From contig NZ_CP034550.1 in NCBI RefSeq assembly GCF_009498035.1, forward strand, positions 5,580,001-5,644,000: a stretch of DNA of 64,000 bases. The letters run 5' to 3'. The notes beneath the pieces were generated by a model that worked only from the letters and a program-made list of their open reading frames with translations, made no database searches and was not told the origin of the DNA. The translations under genes were made by a program, and so were the position numbers. Shown one piece after another: positions 9,824 through 19,330 of this stretch. This stretch comes from Saccharothrix syringae (GTDB taxonomy: Bacteria; Actinomycetota; Actinomycetes; Mycobacteriales; Pseudonocardiaceae). The first letter of the stretch is position 1. Every line of letters starts with the position of its first letter.

Positions 9824-11155
9824 TCAGCCAAGCTGGGCCGGAATCTCGACAGCCGGAGGCAGCGGAGCCACGACCACCTGAGCCCCACCGGCTTGCTTGG
9901 CGCGCTGCTGCGCTGCGTCGGCCGCGAGCAGCAGTTGGTCGACGGTGACTCCGTGCTGTGGGTAGAGCGCAACGCCGACCGAGGCGGGCAGGCCGAGCAG
10001 CTCGGTGGGCCCCGAGGTGGCGCTCACCTGCGTCCGGTGGGTGCGCAGTGCCAGCAGCAGACGGGTGCTGATGTCGTTGACCTGCTCTTTTCCGACTCCC
10101 GGCAGTAGGAGCACGAACTCGTCGCCGCCGAAGCGGGCGACCAGGTCGCTGCCACGCAGTTCCTGGCGCAGGACATCGGCGGCGGCCTGGATCGCGTCGT
10201 CACCGGCGGGGTGGCCCAGGTCGTCGTTGATCCGCTTGAACCGGTCGAGGTCGATCATGAGCAGGGCTGCGGGTCGGACCTGTTCCCGGAGGCGACGCAG
10301 CAATGCGGTCGCGAGCCGGGTGAAGAACACGGGATCGAGCAGGCCGGTCTTGGTATCGGTCTGCACCTGACGGCGCAGCTGCGGCAGGAGGAACTGCTGG
10401 TGCAGCACGACGACCGTCACCATGAGCACGAGGACGAGCCACGGCGCGTGGATCAGCAGCGCGGCCATGCCGATGCCCAGTCCCAGCGCCGCTGCGACAA
10501 CGAGCTGGTCCGCCAGGTCGCCGAGCGCCGCGCGGACCGGCGCCTCGGGGTTGCTCACGCGCAGAACGGCGACCACCAGGGCGAAGTTGACAAACCACCA
10601 CGTCACCGCGGCGGCCACCAGCACGAGCAGGCCCAGCCGTCCGGTCGGGATTGTCGCCGCATCGGCGAGCTGGCTCACGCTCAGCACCGCGGCGGCCCCG
10701 CCCGAGGCCAGGATGAAGGTGGCCGCGGTGAAGACCTTCTTGTGCGCCCGGCTCTGGCCGTCGACGCGGGCCCAGGCGTACAGGTACGTGATGGCCGTCA
10801 GCGCCGCGACCAGCGGGAGCGGCAGCAGCACGACGCCGGTGAACACCCACAGGCTCTTGAGGTTGACGTAGGGCGTGCCGGAGACCGCCATCTCGCGCAT
10901 CCGCTCGATGCCGCGCGCGAACTCCAGATGCACCACGGCGGCGCCGCTCAGGACGGCGAAGCGCACCAGGTCGGTGCCGGTGACCGCGCCACGCACCGAG
11001 GTCAACGCCACGAGCGCGAGGGCGGCGACGTCGACGGCCAACACATAGGCGAGCACCGGCCGAGGTAGCTCCCACAGGTGCCAGGAGAACGGCTGAACCA
11101 GGCGCAGGCGTTGACCAGTGGTTCGCCGCTGCGAGGACGCCGCGCTCACACTCAT
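9824..11155 (-). CDS. Membrane-bound diguanylate cyclase (GGDEF)
   Basis: 443 residues from the ATG at 11155. It makes cyclic di-GMP from two GTP. Residues about 35-270 contain eight or so hydrophobic helices, so the sensor part is an integral membrane domain. The cytoplasmic GGDEF domain starts near residue 285 (TDTKTGLLDPVFF). The metal-binding DLDRFKRIND, the catalytic GGDEF at about residue 340 and the product-inhibition RxxD site (RGSD, exactly five residues before GGDEF) are all intact. No EAL or HD-GYP domain follows. Start choice: composition before MSVSAASS is not protein-like. The gene is divergent from the GNEWT-repeat ORF at 11292 with a 136-base shared upstream region. In actinomycetes c-di-GMP controls development through BldD, but a role here is inference. 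Confidence 0.85.
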   Translation of the reverse strand: MSVSAASSQRRTTGQRLRLVQPFSWHLWELPRPVLAYVLAVDVAALALVALTSVRGAVTGTDLVRFAVLSGAAVVHLEFARGIERMREMAVSGTPYVNLKSLWVFTGVVLLPLPLVAALTAITYLYAWARVDGQSRAHKKVFTAATFILASGGAAAVLSVSQLADAATIPTGRLGLLVLVAAAVTWWFVNFALVVAVLRVSNPEAPVRAALGDLADQLVVAAALGLGIGMAALLIHAPWLVLVLMVTVVVLHQQFLLPQLRRQVQTDTKTGLLDPVFFTRLATALLRRLREQVRPAALLMIDLDRFKRINDDLGHPAGDDAIQAAADVLRQELRGSDLVARFGGDEFVLLLPGVGKEQVNDISTRLLLALRTHRTQVSATSGPTELLGLPASVGVALYPQHGVTVDQLLLAADAAQQRAKQAGGAQVVVAPLPPAVEIPAQLG

Positions 11156-11291
11156 GTCGTAACCCCATACGGTTCTACCCGGCCGCACCTGCGTGTTTTC
11201 CAGCACGGTAACTACGGGACTACCCGACGTCACGAGTCCGTCCGGGTGCGGTTTCCCCTGGCCCAGCACAACCCGTAACGAGGAGCACCCC

Positions 11292-11426
11292 ATGCGCGTC
11301 ATCGCTGGTAACGAGTGGACCCGGACCGCCACGACCGCCGCCCGCGGCAACGAGTGGACGCTGCGCCGCGACGGGAACGAGTGGACCCTGCGGGGTAACG
11401 AGTGGACGCCTGCGGCGGTGGCCTGA
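11292..11426 (+). CDS. 44-residue peptide with four GNEWT repeats
   Basis: ATG at 11292 follows ACGAGGAG (about 11278-11285) at normal spacing. The motif Gly-Asn-Glu-Trp-Thr occurs at residues 6-10, 19-23, 28-32 and 35-39, three of them followed by Leu-Arg or Arg. Linkers are short and Ala/Arg/Thr-rich. Codons of the repeats vary at wobble positions (GGT/GGC/GGG, ACC/ACG), which argues for selection on the peptide rather than a recent DNA slippage. No signal peptide, no Cys. No protein family is recognised. Divergent from the diguanylate cyclase. It could be a multi-copy motif peptide such as a RiPP precursor or a docking peptide; both are guesses. Confidence 0.55.
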   Translation: MRVIAGNEWTRTATTAARGNEWTLRRDGNEWTLRGNEWTPAAVA

Positions 11427-11435
11427 CCAGGGCAG

Positions 11436-12016
11436 TCAGCTGGAGTTCGCGCGTCGCCAGGCCGCGGTCACCAGCGACGCGCCCACCGCGCCGAGCCCAC
11501 CGGCGACCGCGACGACCACCGAGGCGGACGTCGCGGTCGCCGCGAGGCCGGCCGGCACGATCCCGCCACGCCGGGCGGTGTGCAGCGCGGTGGCGGCCGG
11601 CCCGAGGCACTGCCCGCGGCGTTCGTCCGGCACCAGCCGCACGAACGTCGCGCGGGCCACCACGTGGTAGCCGGACGCCGCGCCGGACAACCCCCACGGG
11701 GCACCGGCGTGAGCACTAGGCCCGGCCGCCATGCGCACAGCACGAGCGGTGCGCAGGCGGCCACCGCGAGCGGAACCATCAGGCGCTGGCGGCGCTGCGG
11801 ACCCAGCCGGGCCACCAGCACGGTGCCGAGCACCGTGCCCGCCGGACCGGCCGCGAGCAGCAGACCCGCCGCCGTGCCCTGCCCGAGCTCACCGGCGTAC
11901 GGCACGGCCAGCCCTTCGACGACGACGTAGCAGCCCGCGACGCAGGCCGGTGCGAGCAGCACCCCGAGCCGCCGGCCGCGTCGCCGCGCCTCCACAGCGG
12001 CCGGCTCCGGCGGCAC
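11436..12016 (-). pseudogene. MFS exporter, C-terminal half only, frameshifted
   Basis: The minus strand encodes hydrophobic helices typical of the second half of a major facilitator transporter: GVLLAPACVAGCYVVVEGLA, GLLLAAGPAGTVLGTVLVAR, the loop LGPQRRQRL, MVPLAVAACAPLVLCAW, then in another frame WGLSGAASGYHVVARATFVR (the conserved loop with LVPDERRGQ) and ASVVVAVAGGLGAVGASLVT, ending in TAG at 11436. The frame changes near 11710. Helices 1-6 are absent, so it cannot be functional. Such proteins usually export drugs or peptides. Confidence 0.6.
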
Positions 12017-12135
12017 GCCGGAGGCTTTGTCGCCGGAGAAGGCGATGCAGGCATTGGGGAGCCGTCAAACACCCGTCCGATGCGCCACTGCGCGGCGGTG
12101 AGCACGTCGATTCCCCCGCCTCGTCTGTCCCCTGC

Positions 12136-12557
12136 TCACCGGTCCTCGGTCGGGCGCACGCCGGGGGTGGAGGCACGGTGTTCCCGCCGGCGGGTCGTCC
12201 ACTCCCGGAACCGGGCGATCCTGGTCTGGAGCCGGTCGACGTCGGCGCGGAGCCGGCCCGGGTCACGTCCGGTCCAACCGGTCTGCACGTCGTCGAGCAG
12301 CAGGTCCATCTCCTCGCGGAATCGATCGGTCTCGCGGCGCTCCAGGATCCCGGGGGGGTCGGAGCCTGGGCCAACGCGCGGTCCAGCGCGTGGGCGCGGG
12401 CCGCCCGCCCGGCCAGCACCACCGCCCAGGCCGCCTCGTGCACCCGCTCGACCACGACTAGGACCAGAACCCGGGCCACGGCCTCCAACGACTCGTCGGT
12501 CCGGTGCGGGCCCGTGCCGACGGCCTGCGCGATGGCGGCTCTCAGCTGTTGGAACAC
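12136..12557 (-). pseudogene. Unknown helical protein, frameshifted at a G7 run
   Basis: From ATG 12557 the frame reads MFQQLRAAIAQAVGTGPHRT, VARVLVLVVVERVHEAAWAV, then passes the seven-G run at 12352-12358. One base away the message continues ILERRETDRFREEMDLLLDD and ADVDRLQTRIARFREWTTRR to a stop at 12136. Joined, this gives a soluble helical protein of about 140 residues with an amphipathic C-terminal coiled-coil-like helix. No family recognised. A homopolymer slip is the simplest cause and may be a sequencing artefact. Confidence 0.5.
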
Positions 12558-12619
12558 GGCGTCGAGGGGGCGCCGGTGTCATGCCCGGAGGCGGCGACGT
12601 CGTCCAGGGTCACGCCGTC

Positions 12620-12789
12620 CCGGATCAGCCGCCCACGCGCGGTTCTTCGACGGCACCTTCCCTACGCCGCCGATGCCCTATCTGGTCCCCTGCTTCGTCA
12701 CCGACGCCTACGAGCGCGGCCGGATCGCCGTGCGTCCCGATTGGACGCGCCTGCTTCCCGTCTCCGCCGACTGCGGCCAGGCCCGCTGA
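12620..12789 (+). pseudogene. Short C-terminal protein scrap
   Basis: A plus frame ending in TGA at 12787-12789 reads RFFDGTFPTPPMPYLVPCFV and TDAYERGRIAVRPDWTRLLP. It is protein-like, with aromatic and Pro residues unlike the surrounding shadow frames, but has no start nearby. Origin unknown. Confidence 0.25.
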
Positions 12790-12799
12790 ACCCGACCAC

Positions 12800-13127
12800 C
12801 GTCGCGCCGGGCGGGTCGACAGCGACCTGCCTCGCCCTGCGTCGATCCCGCTGTCCGGCCGGGTGCCGTGTGCAGGGTGCTCTGGCGGCCGTCGGCGGGC
12901 AGGTACCTGCCCGCGGTGATCGCGTAAGCCAGTGCGGCCAGCGTCGCGTTGATCTCCGGGACGTCGGCGGGCGGTCCGTCCGACTCGGCCACGGCCTGGC
13001 GGACCGGAGCGACATGTTCAACAAGACGGGCGGGGTCATCCGGCACGGCGCCCGCGGAGACGATGTTGGTGGAGACGGCGTCGGCGGAGACGGCGTCTGC
13101 GGCGTCCAGCACGATGCGGGCGATCAC
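12800..13127 (-). CDS. Possible hypothetical protein with degenerate repeats
   Basis: A minus frame from GTG 13127 reads MIARIVLDAADAVSADAVST with three 15-base repeats (about 13055-13100) giving ADAVS/ADAVS/TNIVS, then VEHVAPVRQAVAESDGPPAD and INATLAALAYAITAGRYLPA. The tail after about residue 80 turns Arg-rich and probably is not real. No family recognised; the upstream part may be coding, the rest decayed. Confidence 0.3.
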
Positions 13128-13274
13128 CGGGAACCCACAGCCGGATCAGCCCTCAGGGTGACGCCGCCGGGGTGTGCAGTTCGCGACCGGTCGACGGGGC
13201 GGCGTGCGGGCGGCGCGGGTCGGTGCCGGTGCGCCGAGGAGGCGTCGTAGGGCGGGCCGTCGTCGGGTGGGGTG

Positions 13275-13682
13275 TCATCGGGTGGGGTGTCCTTCGGTGG
13301 TCGTGGCTGCCGCCTGGTGGATCGCGGTGCCGCTGAGGGCGTCGGCGCGACGGCGCAACTCCTCGACGGTCCGGTCCGGATCGAGCGCGATCCGGTCCAA
13401 CTCGGCCACCAACGGCCTGTAGACGGCGTCGTGTCCTTCGGTGAATACCGTTGCGGTGGCCGTCCCGGTGTAGGCCAATGACCGCAAGGGCCGGGCGAAG
13501 GTCATCAGGGTAAACGAATCCCGTGGGCCGTGTCGCGCGACCGGCACCAATCGTACGCGGCGATGCAATTCCCTGCCCGCGAATGCCAACCACAGCAACT
13601 GGTTGCACATGACGTCCGTTGCGTCGTCATTCGGAACGGGTGTCGAGAGTGCCGATTCGTGGATGTAGAACACCTGCCGCTA
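13275..13682 (-). pseudogene. DUF5753/Scr1-type XRE regulator, C-terminal part, cut by IS481
   Basis: The minus strand encodes FYIHESALSTPVPNDDATDV, MCNQLLWLAFAGRELHRRVR, LVPVARHGPRDSFTLMTFAR and ATVFTEGHDAVYRPLVAELD before a stop at 13275. This order (EAAL-PVG, VM-QL--L, VRVVP, G-FTLM-F, VVY-E, Y---F--L---AL) is that of the DUF5753 half of actinobacterial Scr1-type HTH regulators. The HTH half is missing: the sequence ends exactly where the IS481 left terminus begins (13683), and no matching 5' part lies beyond the other end of the element. Confidence 0.6.
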
Positions 13683-15660
13683 TGTGGTCTCAGGAGATCC
13701 TTGACGTTTCGTACTCAGGACATGCTTGACGATCACCGACGTCCTGATCTTGTGACTCTGTGGATCAAGAAACACTGGCGGAGTACCGCTATCGAGCGGT
13801 GTGCGAGGTGCTCGGCGGCTCCCCAATCAGCGAAGTCGCGGCCCGCTACGGCACGTCCCGGCAGTCCCTGCACATCTGGCGGCGGCGGTTCCAACAGGAG
13901 GGCATGCCCGGTCTGGCCGACCGCTCCCGCCGGCCACGCACCAGCTCGAATCGGGTCATGGCCGAGATCGAGGCGCTGACCTGCCAGTTACGCCGGCAGC
14001 ATCCGCGTTGGGGCGCCCGCCGGATCAGCCACGAACTGGGGCGGCGTGGAGCTGATCCCACGCCGTCACGGGCGACGGTCCACCGCATCCTGGTTCGCAA
14101 CGGACTCATCGATCCTCAAGCCCAGCAACACAAACGCAAGTACAAGCGATGGCAACGGGCCGAGCCCATGCACCTGTGGCAGATAGACATCGTCGGCGGT
14201 GTCCCGCTGGCCGACGGTCGGTCCTGCAAGCTGGTGACCGGCATCGACGACCGCTCCCGGTTCGTCGTGGTTGCGGCGGTGGTCGCAGTGCCGTCCGGGC
14301 GGGCGATCTGCGCGGCGTTTACCGCGGCGATGCGCCGCTACGGCGTCCCGTCGGAGGTGTTGACCGACAACGGCGGGCAGTTCACCGGCCGGTTCATCAA
14401 GCCCCAGCCGGTCGAGGTGCTGTTCGAACGGATCTGCCGGGACAACGGGATCAAACAGCGCCTGACCAAGCCGAGTTCGCCGACCATCACAAGGAAGGTT
14501 GAGCGGTTGCAGAAGACACTGCGGGAGGAGTTTCTCGATCGCGTCGCACCGTTCGAGTCTGTTGCCGCCGCACAGGCCGCGATCGACGGGTGGGTCGAGA
14601 GCTACAACCGTCAGCGCCCCCACCAGGCCCTGGACATGGCCACCCCAGCCGGCTTTTCCGCCCCAACGGCCCCACCCGTCTTGACCTCGGCGCGGACCCG
14701 GGCGGTGTCACCGACACCGATGACCCATCCGAGGAGGCGGCCCCGCATCCCGACACGCCAGAACAACGGCCGGCAGCGTCGACGCTGCCGGTGGACGTGA
14801 TCGAACCGCCCGCCTTGCTCACAGACGGCACTGTCGAGGGCGCCGCGGTGGAGTTTCAGGCACGGGTTCCGCCCAGCGGCCAGCTCACCGTTTGCTCCGG
14901 CCGTCAATCGATCGGTCTGCACGAGAGCATGGCGGGCCGGCTGGTGACTGTCTGGGCCGACCTGCGCAGCGTCCATGTCAGCCTCGACGGGCACGTCATG
15001 CGCACCGTCGCCTCCCGGCTGCGCCCCGAGGACCTCCAACATCTGGCCATGCGCGGTGCCCGATCTGCTGGGCCGCCGCCCGCCAAGCCCGCGCTGCGCC
15101 GCCGCAACGGCATCCCGGTACTGCCCGAGGGCGGCGCGGTTGAGGTCGAACGGTCGGTGACCAAGGACGGCCGGGTGACTATCGCCGGCCGCCCGCATCT
15201 GGTCGGGTTCGCCTGGGCCGGCCGCAAGGTCACACTGCGCCTGGACGGGCATCTCATGCACGCCATCACCGACAACGCCCTGATCGGCACCTGGCCCTGC
15301 CCGGTCAGCACCGACCGCCTGGCCGGCATTCACGGCGCGCGAACCCCGTCGACACCGCTGCCGCCTCCGCCGCTGCCCGCTGGATCGCTTCGCGCGCAAC
15401 GGAAAGTGCACGCCACCGGGCGGATCATGGTCGGTGGTCAGCGGATCAAGCTAGGTCCCCGCCACCGCGGCAAGGTCGTCACCGTCGTCATCGAGGACAC
15501 GCACCTGCGCGTCTTACACGGCGATGAAGAGATCGCCGTCCGCCCTCGTCGCGACCTCACGCCGATCACTCGTCTCCACGTCACCGGCGCCGGCGTCAAC
15601 CCGAGATCGCGTCAAGCGTCTCCCAACGACAAAACGTCAAGCAAGTCCTGAGACTTCACA
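13683..15660 (+). mobile_element. IS481-family insertion element
   Basis: The left end starts TGTGGTCTCAGGA at 13683 and the right end finishes TCCTGAGACTTCACA at 15660. The reverse complement of the right end aligns with the left end over about 28 bases with a few mismatches and both continue into CTTGACGTTT. One transposase gene fills the element. No target-site duplication is visible (flanks GCCGCTA versus TTGACAG), which fits a deletion or recombination next to the insertion and explains the missing 5' half of the DUF5753 gene. Confidence 0.75.
13760..15651 (+). pseudogene. IS481 transposase with long C-terminal extension, frameshifted
   Basis: GTG 13760 begins an HTH region (YGTSRQSLHIWRRRFQQEG), then a DDE integrase core: WQIDIVG (first Asp), TDNGGQF (second Asp) and the late Glu in the segment ending VESYNRQRPHQALDM. 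In the first frame it ends at 14800, but homology continues from about 14655 in the next frame (RLDLGADPGGVTDTDDP) through three repeats of an SH3-like beta module (VTVWADLRSVHVSLDG; VTLRLDGHLMHAITDN; VTVVIEDTHLRVLHGD) to a stop at 15651. Many IS481 transposases of actinomycetes carry this tail. One base near 14650 separates the parts, so as written the tail is lost. Confidence 0.75.
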
Positions 15661-15810
15661 TTGACAGGCTGTGGCGGGTGGTGTCGTCGGCGCTCGGTGT
15701 CGTCCGGTAACAGGACGTGATTCGGATCGTCTGTTCAGCGGTGCCGCACCAGGAGTGGCGGGCCTAATCAGGACTTCTTCGCGGGGTGCCGGGCGGGGGA
15801 GGTCTGTGCG

Positions 15811-18714
15811 GTGGAGGTGGAGTTGCGGGTGTTGGGCCAGGTCGAGGCCCTCGTCGACGGGACACCGGTCGACCTGGGGCCCGCCCGGCAGCGGTGCGTG
15901 CTGGCGGTGCTGCTGGTCGAAGCCGACCGCCCGGTGGCCACCGGGCAGGTGATCGACCGGGTCTGGGGCGGACAGCCGCCCCGGCGGGCCCGGCAGCTGG
16001 TCAGCAATTACCTGTCCCTGCTGCGCCGACTGCTCGCGGACGCCGACCTCGCGGGCGAGGTAGTCGTCGAGCGGCGCGGCGAGGGCTACGTCGTGCTGGT
16101 CGATCCCGACCGGGTGGACCTGCACCGGTTCCGGCGCCTGGTCGCCCGGGCCCGCGCCGAGACCGACCCGGCCCGGGCGCTGGAGCTGCTGGAACAGGCC
16201 GCGGCGCTGTGGCGGGGAGAGCCGCTGGCCGGATTGGACACGCCGTGGATCACCGGCGTGCGGCAGGGGCTGGAGCGCGAGCGGTTCGCCGCCGACACCC
16301 ACCGCATCGACCTGGCGCTCCAACTCGGGCGACACACCACGCTGCTGCCCGAGCTGACCGACCGCGCCACCACGCACCCGCTGGACGAACGCGTGACAGC
16401 CCAGCTCATGCTCGCCCTCTACCGCTGCGGCCGCCAGGCCGACGCCCTGGACCACTACCAGCGGCTGCGTACTCGACTGGTCGATGAGTTGGGCGCCGAT
16501 CCCGGACCGGACCTGCAACAGCTCCACCAGCGCATCCTGGCCGCCGACCCCGCCCTGACCGCCCCCGCGGCGCAGGTGGGCCACGCGCCGGTGGTGCCCC
16601 GCCAGCTGCCCGCCGCGCCCGCGCTGTTCACCGGCCGCGTCCCCGAACTCGCCGAACTGGACCGCACCCTGACTTCCACCGTCCCGAACGGCGAGGGCGT
16701 GTTCGCCGAGTCGGACGCGGAAATCCGGGACCCGCTGGCGGGGACGGTGGTGATCTCGGCTATCGGCGGGGCCGGCGGCATCGGCAAGACCTGGCTCGCC
16801 CTGACCTGGGCCCACCGACGGGCCGACCAGTTCCCCGACGGCCAACTGTTCGTCGACCTGCGCGGCTTCAGCCCCACCGGGCAGCCCACCAACCCGGCCG
16901 ACGCGCTGCGCGGCTTCCTGACCGCCCTCGGCGCCGACCCCGGCAGCCTGCCCTCCGACCTCGACGCCCTGACCGCCCGATACCGCAGCCAGGTCGCCGA
17001 CCGGCGGATGCTCGTCGTGCTGGACAACGCCGCCACCGCCGACCAGGTCACCCCCCTGCTGCCCGGCGGTACCTCCTGCACCGTGCTGGTCACCAGCCGC
17101 ACCCGACTGGCCTCCCTGATCGACCGCCACGGCGCCCGCCACCTGCACCTCGACGTGCTCACCGACGCCGAAGCCCGAGCCCTGCTGATCACACGCCTGG
17201 GCACCGACCGCGTCACCGCCGAGCCCAACGCGACCGACGAACTGCTCGAGCTGTGCGGACGCCACCCGTTGGCACTGGCGATCGCTGCCCGTCACGCTGC
17301 CACCCGCCCACAGGTCCCGCTGACCGAGGTCGCCGCCGAACTGCGCGAACTCGGCCTGGAGATGCTCGACCACGACCACGACACCGACCCGGCCGCCAGC
17401 CTGCCCACTGTGCTCTCCTGGTCCCTGCACCGGCTCACTGACCAGCAGCGGGTGGTGTTCGCGCTGCTGGGCATCGCACCCGGCCCCGACACCACCCTGC
17501 CCGCTGCCGCCAACCTCACCGGCCTGACCCCGGCCCACGCACACAAGACCCTGTCCGCCCTGGAGAACGCGTCACTGCTCGAACGGCGGCCCGGCGGCCG
17601 CTACACCATGCACGACCTGATCCGCGCCTACGCCGCCACCACCGCCCACGACCTACCCGAACACCTGCGGGAAGCAGCCCTGACCCGGGTGATGGACTTC
17701 CACCTGCACACCGCGTTCGCCGCCGAACGCCTGCTGCACCCCCACCGCGATCCGATCCATCTGGACCCGCCCGCCCCCGGCGTCCACCCCCAGCCGCTGC
17801 CCGACTACCCGGCCGCACTGGCCTGGCTGGACGTCCACCATCCCCACCTGCTCGCCGTCCAGCACACCGCCGCCGCCCACCACCGCCACCAGGTCGTGTG
17901 GCAGCTGGCCTGGAGCCTGACCACCTTCCACTACCTGCGGGGACACCACCACGACCAGTTGGTCGTGTGGCAGGCCGCCGCCCACGCCGCCGAGCACCTG
18001 CCCGACCCCACCACCCGCATCCTCACCCAGCGGCACCTCGGTCTCGGCCACACCGAGGCGGGGCTGTACGAGCAGGCCACCGACCACCTGCACCAGGCGC
18101 TGACCTTGACCGAACACCACCACAACCCGACCCAGCAGGCCCATACCCACCACGACCTGGTGCGGGTCTGGATGCGGCGAGGAGACGACCGGCAGGCCCT
18201 GGAACACGCCCGTCACGCCTTGGCCCTCTACCACGACCAGCCTCGGTGGCAAGCCCGTGCGCTCAACGCGGTCGGCTGGTTGACCGCGCGCCTGGGCGAG
18301 TTCGACACCGCCCGCGAACATTGCCGGGCAGCCCTCACCCTGCACCGCCGCCACCACGACGTCCACGGCGAGGCGGGCACCCTAGACAGCCTGGGCTACC
18401 TCGAACACCAAGCCGGCCGGCACCGCCAGGCCGTCGACTGCTACCAGCAGGCGCTCACGCTGCTCCGCGACCTCGGCCACACCACCGCGGTCGCCGACTC
18501 CCTCGACCGCGTCGGCCACTCCCACGCCGCGCTCGGACACCACCACCAGGCCCGCGCCGCCTGGCGGGAAGCCCTGGAGCTCTACCGGGAACAAGGCCGC
18601 GACACCGACGCCGACCGCGTGCAACACCAACTCGACGACCTCGACCCAACGCCGGAGCAAACCGACCCGTCAGGCGCGACCAGGAATACGGAGAACGAGC
18701 AGAGCCGCGGATAA
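15811..18714 (+). CDS. AfsR-type transcriptional regulator (SARP + NB-ARC + TPR)
   Basis: 967 residues from GTG 15811 behind GGGGGAGG. Domains in order: an OmpR-like winged helix (about 1-95, VELRVLGQVEALVDG ... PARQRCVLAVLLVEA), a bacterial transcriptional activation (BTAD) helical domain (about 100-245), an NB-ARC ATPase with Walker A GGAGGIGKT near residue 320 and Walker B LVVLDNA, and a C-terminal tetratricopeptide array (about 720-930). It should bind promoter direct repeats and activate transcription, usually of antibiotic or developmental genes, with ATP turnover as switch. It follows the IS481 element by 150 bases. Its NB-ARC and TPR parts are closely similar to the protein at 47,755-50,019. 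The gene looks intact, unlike its neighbours. Confidence 0.85.
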   Translation: MEVELRVLGQVEALVDGTPVDLGPARQRCVLAVLLVEADRPVATGQVIDRVWGGQPPRRARQLVSNYLSLLRRLLADADLAGEVVVERRGEGYVVLVDPDRVDLHRFRRLVARARAETDPARALELLEQAAALWRGEPLAGLDTPWITGVRQGLERERFAADTHRIDLALQLGRHTTLLPELTDRATTHPLDERVTAQLMLALYRCGRQADALDHYQRLRTRLVDELGADPGPDLQQLHQRILAADPALTAPAAQVGHAPVVPRQLPAAPALFTGRVPELAELDRTLTSTVPNGEGVFAESDAEIRDPLAGTVVISAIGGAGGIGKTWLALTWAHRRADQFPDGQLFVDLRGFSPTGQPTNPADALRGFLTALGADPGSLPSDLDALTARYRSQVADRRMLVVLDNAATADQVTPLLPGGTSCTVLVTSRTRLASLIDRHGARHLHLDVLTDAEARALLITRLGTDRVTAEPNATDELLELCGRHPLALAIAARHAATRPQVPLTEVAAELRELGLEMLDHDHDTDPAASLPTVLSWSLHRLTDQQRVVFALLGIAPGPDTTLPAAANLTGLTPAHAHKTLSALENASLLERRPGGRYTMHDLIRAYAATTAHDLPEHLREAALTRVMDFHLHTAFAAERLLHPHRDPIHLDPPAPGVHPQPLPDYPAALAWLDVHHPHLLAVQHTAAAHHRHQVVWQLAWSLTTFHYLRGHHHDQLVVWQAAAHAAEHLPDPTTRILTQRHLGLGHTEAGLYEQATDHLHQALTLTEHHHNPTQQAHTHHDLVRVWMRRGDDRQALEHARHALALYHDQPRWQARALNAVGWLTARLGEFDTAREHCRAALTLHRRHHDVHGEAGTLDSLGYLEHQAGRHRQAVDCYQQALTLLRDLGHTTAVADSLDRVGHSHAALGHHHQARAAWREALELYREQGRDTDADRVQHQLDDLDPTPEQTDPSGATRNTENEQSRG

Positions 18715-18940
18715 ACACCGTGATCCGCGCCGGTGCACACCACGGCAGACCCGCTCGCGCGCCCTCGGTCCTCCAAGCTCAACCGATCTCCGACCGGCCC
18801 ACCAAGTGCGGTTGCCATCCGCTGCCGCCACGACAGTCCCAGCCGCGTTGCCCCGCCCATCGATCACCACACCACCGCTGACTCGGAAGAAGCACGGCCG
18901 AGTCGGTCACCCGCCGATCAGGAGGTTGAACAACACCGCG
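18715..18940. other. Short gap
   Basis: Nothing coding is supported between the AfsR gene and the IS4-type remnant. Confidence 0.3.
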
Positions 18941-19330
18941 ATGACGGTGCGGGTGGTCGAGTACACACTGGAGGATCTCACTGTGTCGCGGTAGGTCGCG
19001 CCCTACCGGTTGATCACCACTATCCTCGGCCACCGTCGGGCGCCGGCGAAGGAGTTGGCGGCGTTGTACCGTCAAGGTTGAGAAATCGAGACCGCGCTGG
19101 ACGAGCTCAAGACCCACCAGTGCGGTCCCGGGCAGGTGTTGCGCTCGCGCTCGCCCGACGGGGTCGAGCAGGACGTCTGAACGCATCCGTTGGTCCACCA
19201 TGGGATCCGCTCGCTGATGCACACCGCCACTACTGAAGCCCGCTTGGACCCCGACCGGCTTTCGTTCGTCCACACCCTGCGCCTGGCCCCGCCAGACCAC
19301 CGCCCAGACCGGGAGTCCGAGGTTTGCTCA
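18941..19330 (+). pseudogene. IS4-type transposase, C-terminal remnant with stop codons
   Basis: The plus strand reads MTVRVVEYTLEDLTVSR, stop, APYRLITTILGHRRAPAKEL, AALYRQG, stop, EIETALDELKTHQCGPGQVL, RSRSPDGVEQDV, stop, LVHHGIRSLMHTATTEARLD and DPDRLSFVHTLRL. This is the YREK-type core (ALYHQRWEIET--DEIKTH) and C-terminus of an IS4-family transposase. Three in-frame stops, including one replacing the Trp of the core (RWE), make it a pseudogene. These are base substitutions rather than indels, so this copy is genuinely decayed. Confidence 0.65.

Noticed and set aside
13683..15660. Target-site duplication around the IS481 element
   Set aside because: Flanking bases on the two sides do not match.
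15637..17544. 635-codon minus frame
   Set aside because: Shadow of the AfsR-type gene on the plus strand; composition is Gly/Gln/Val-rich.
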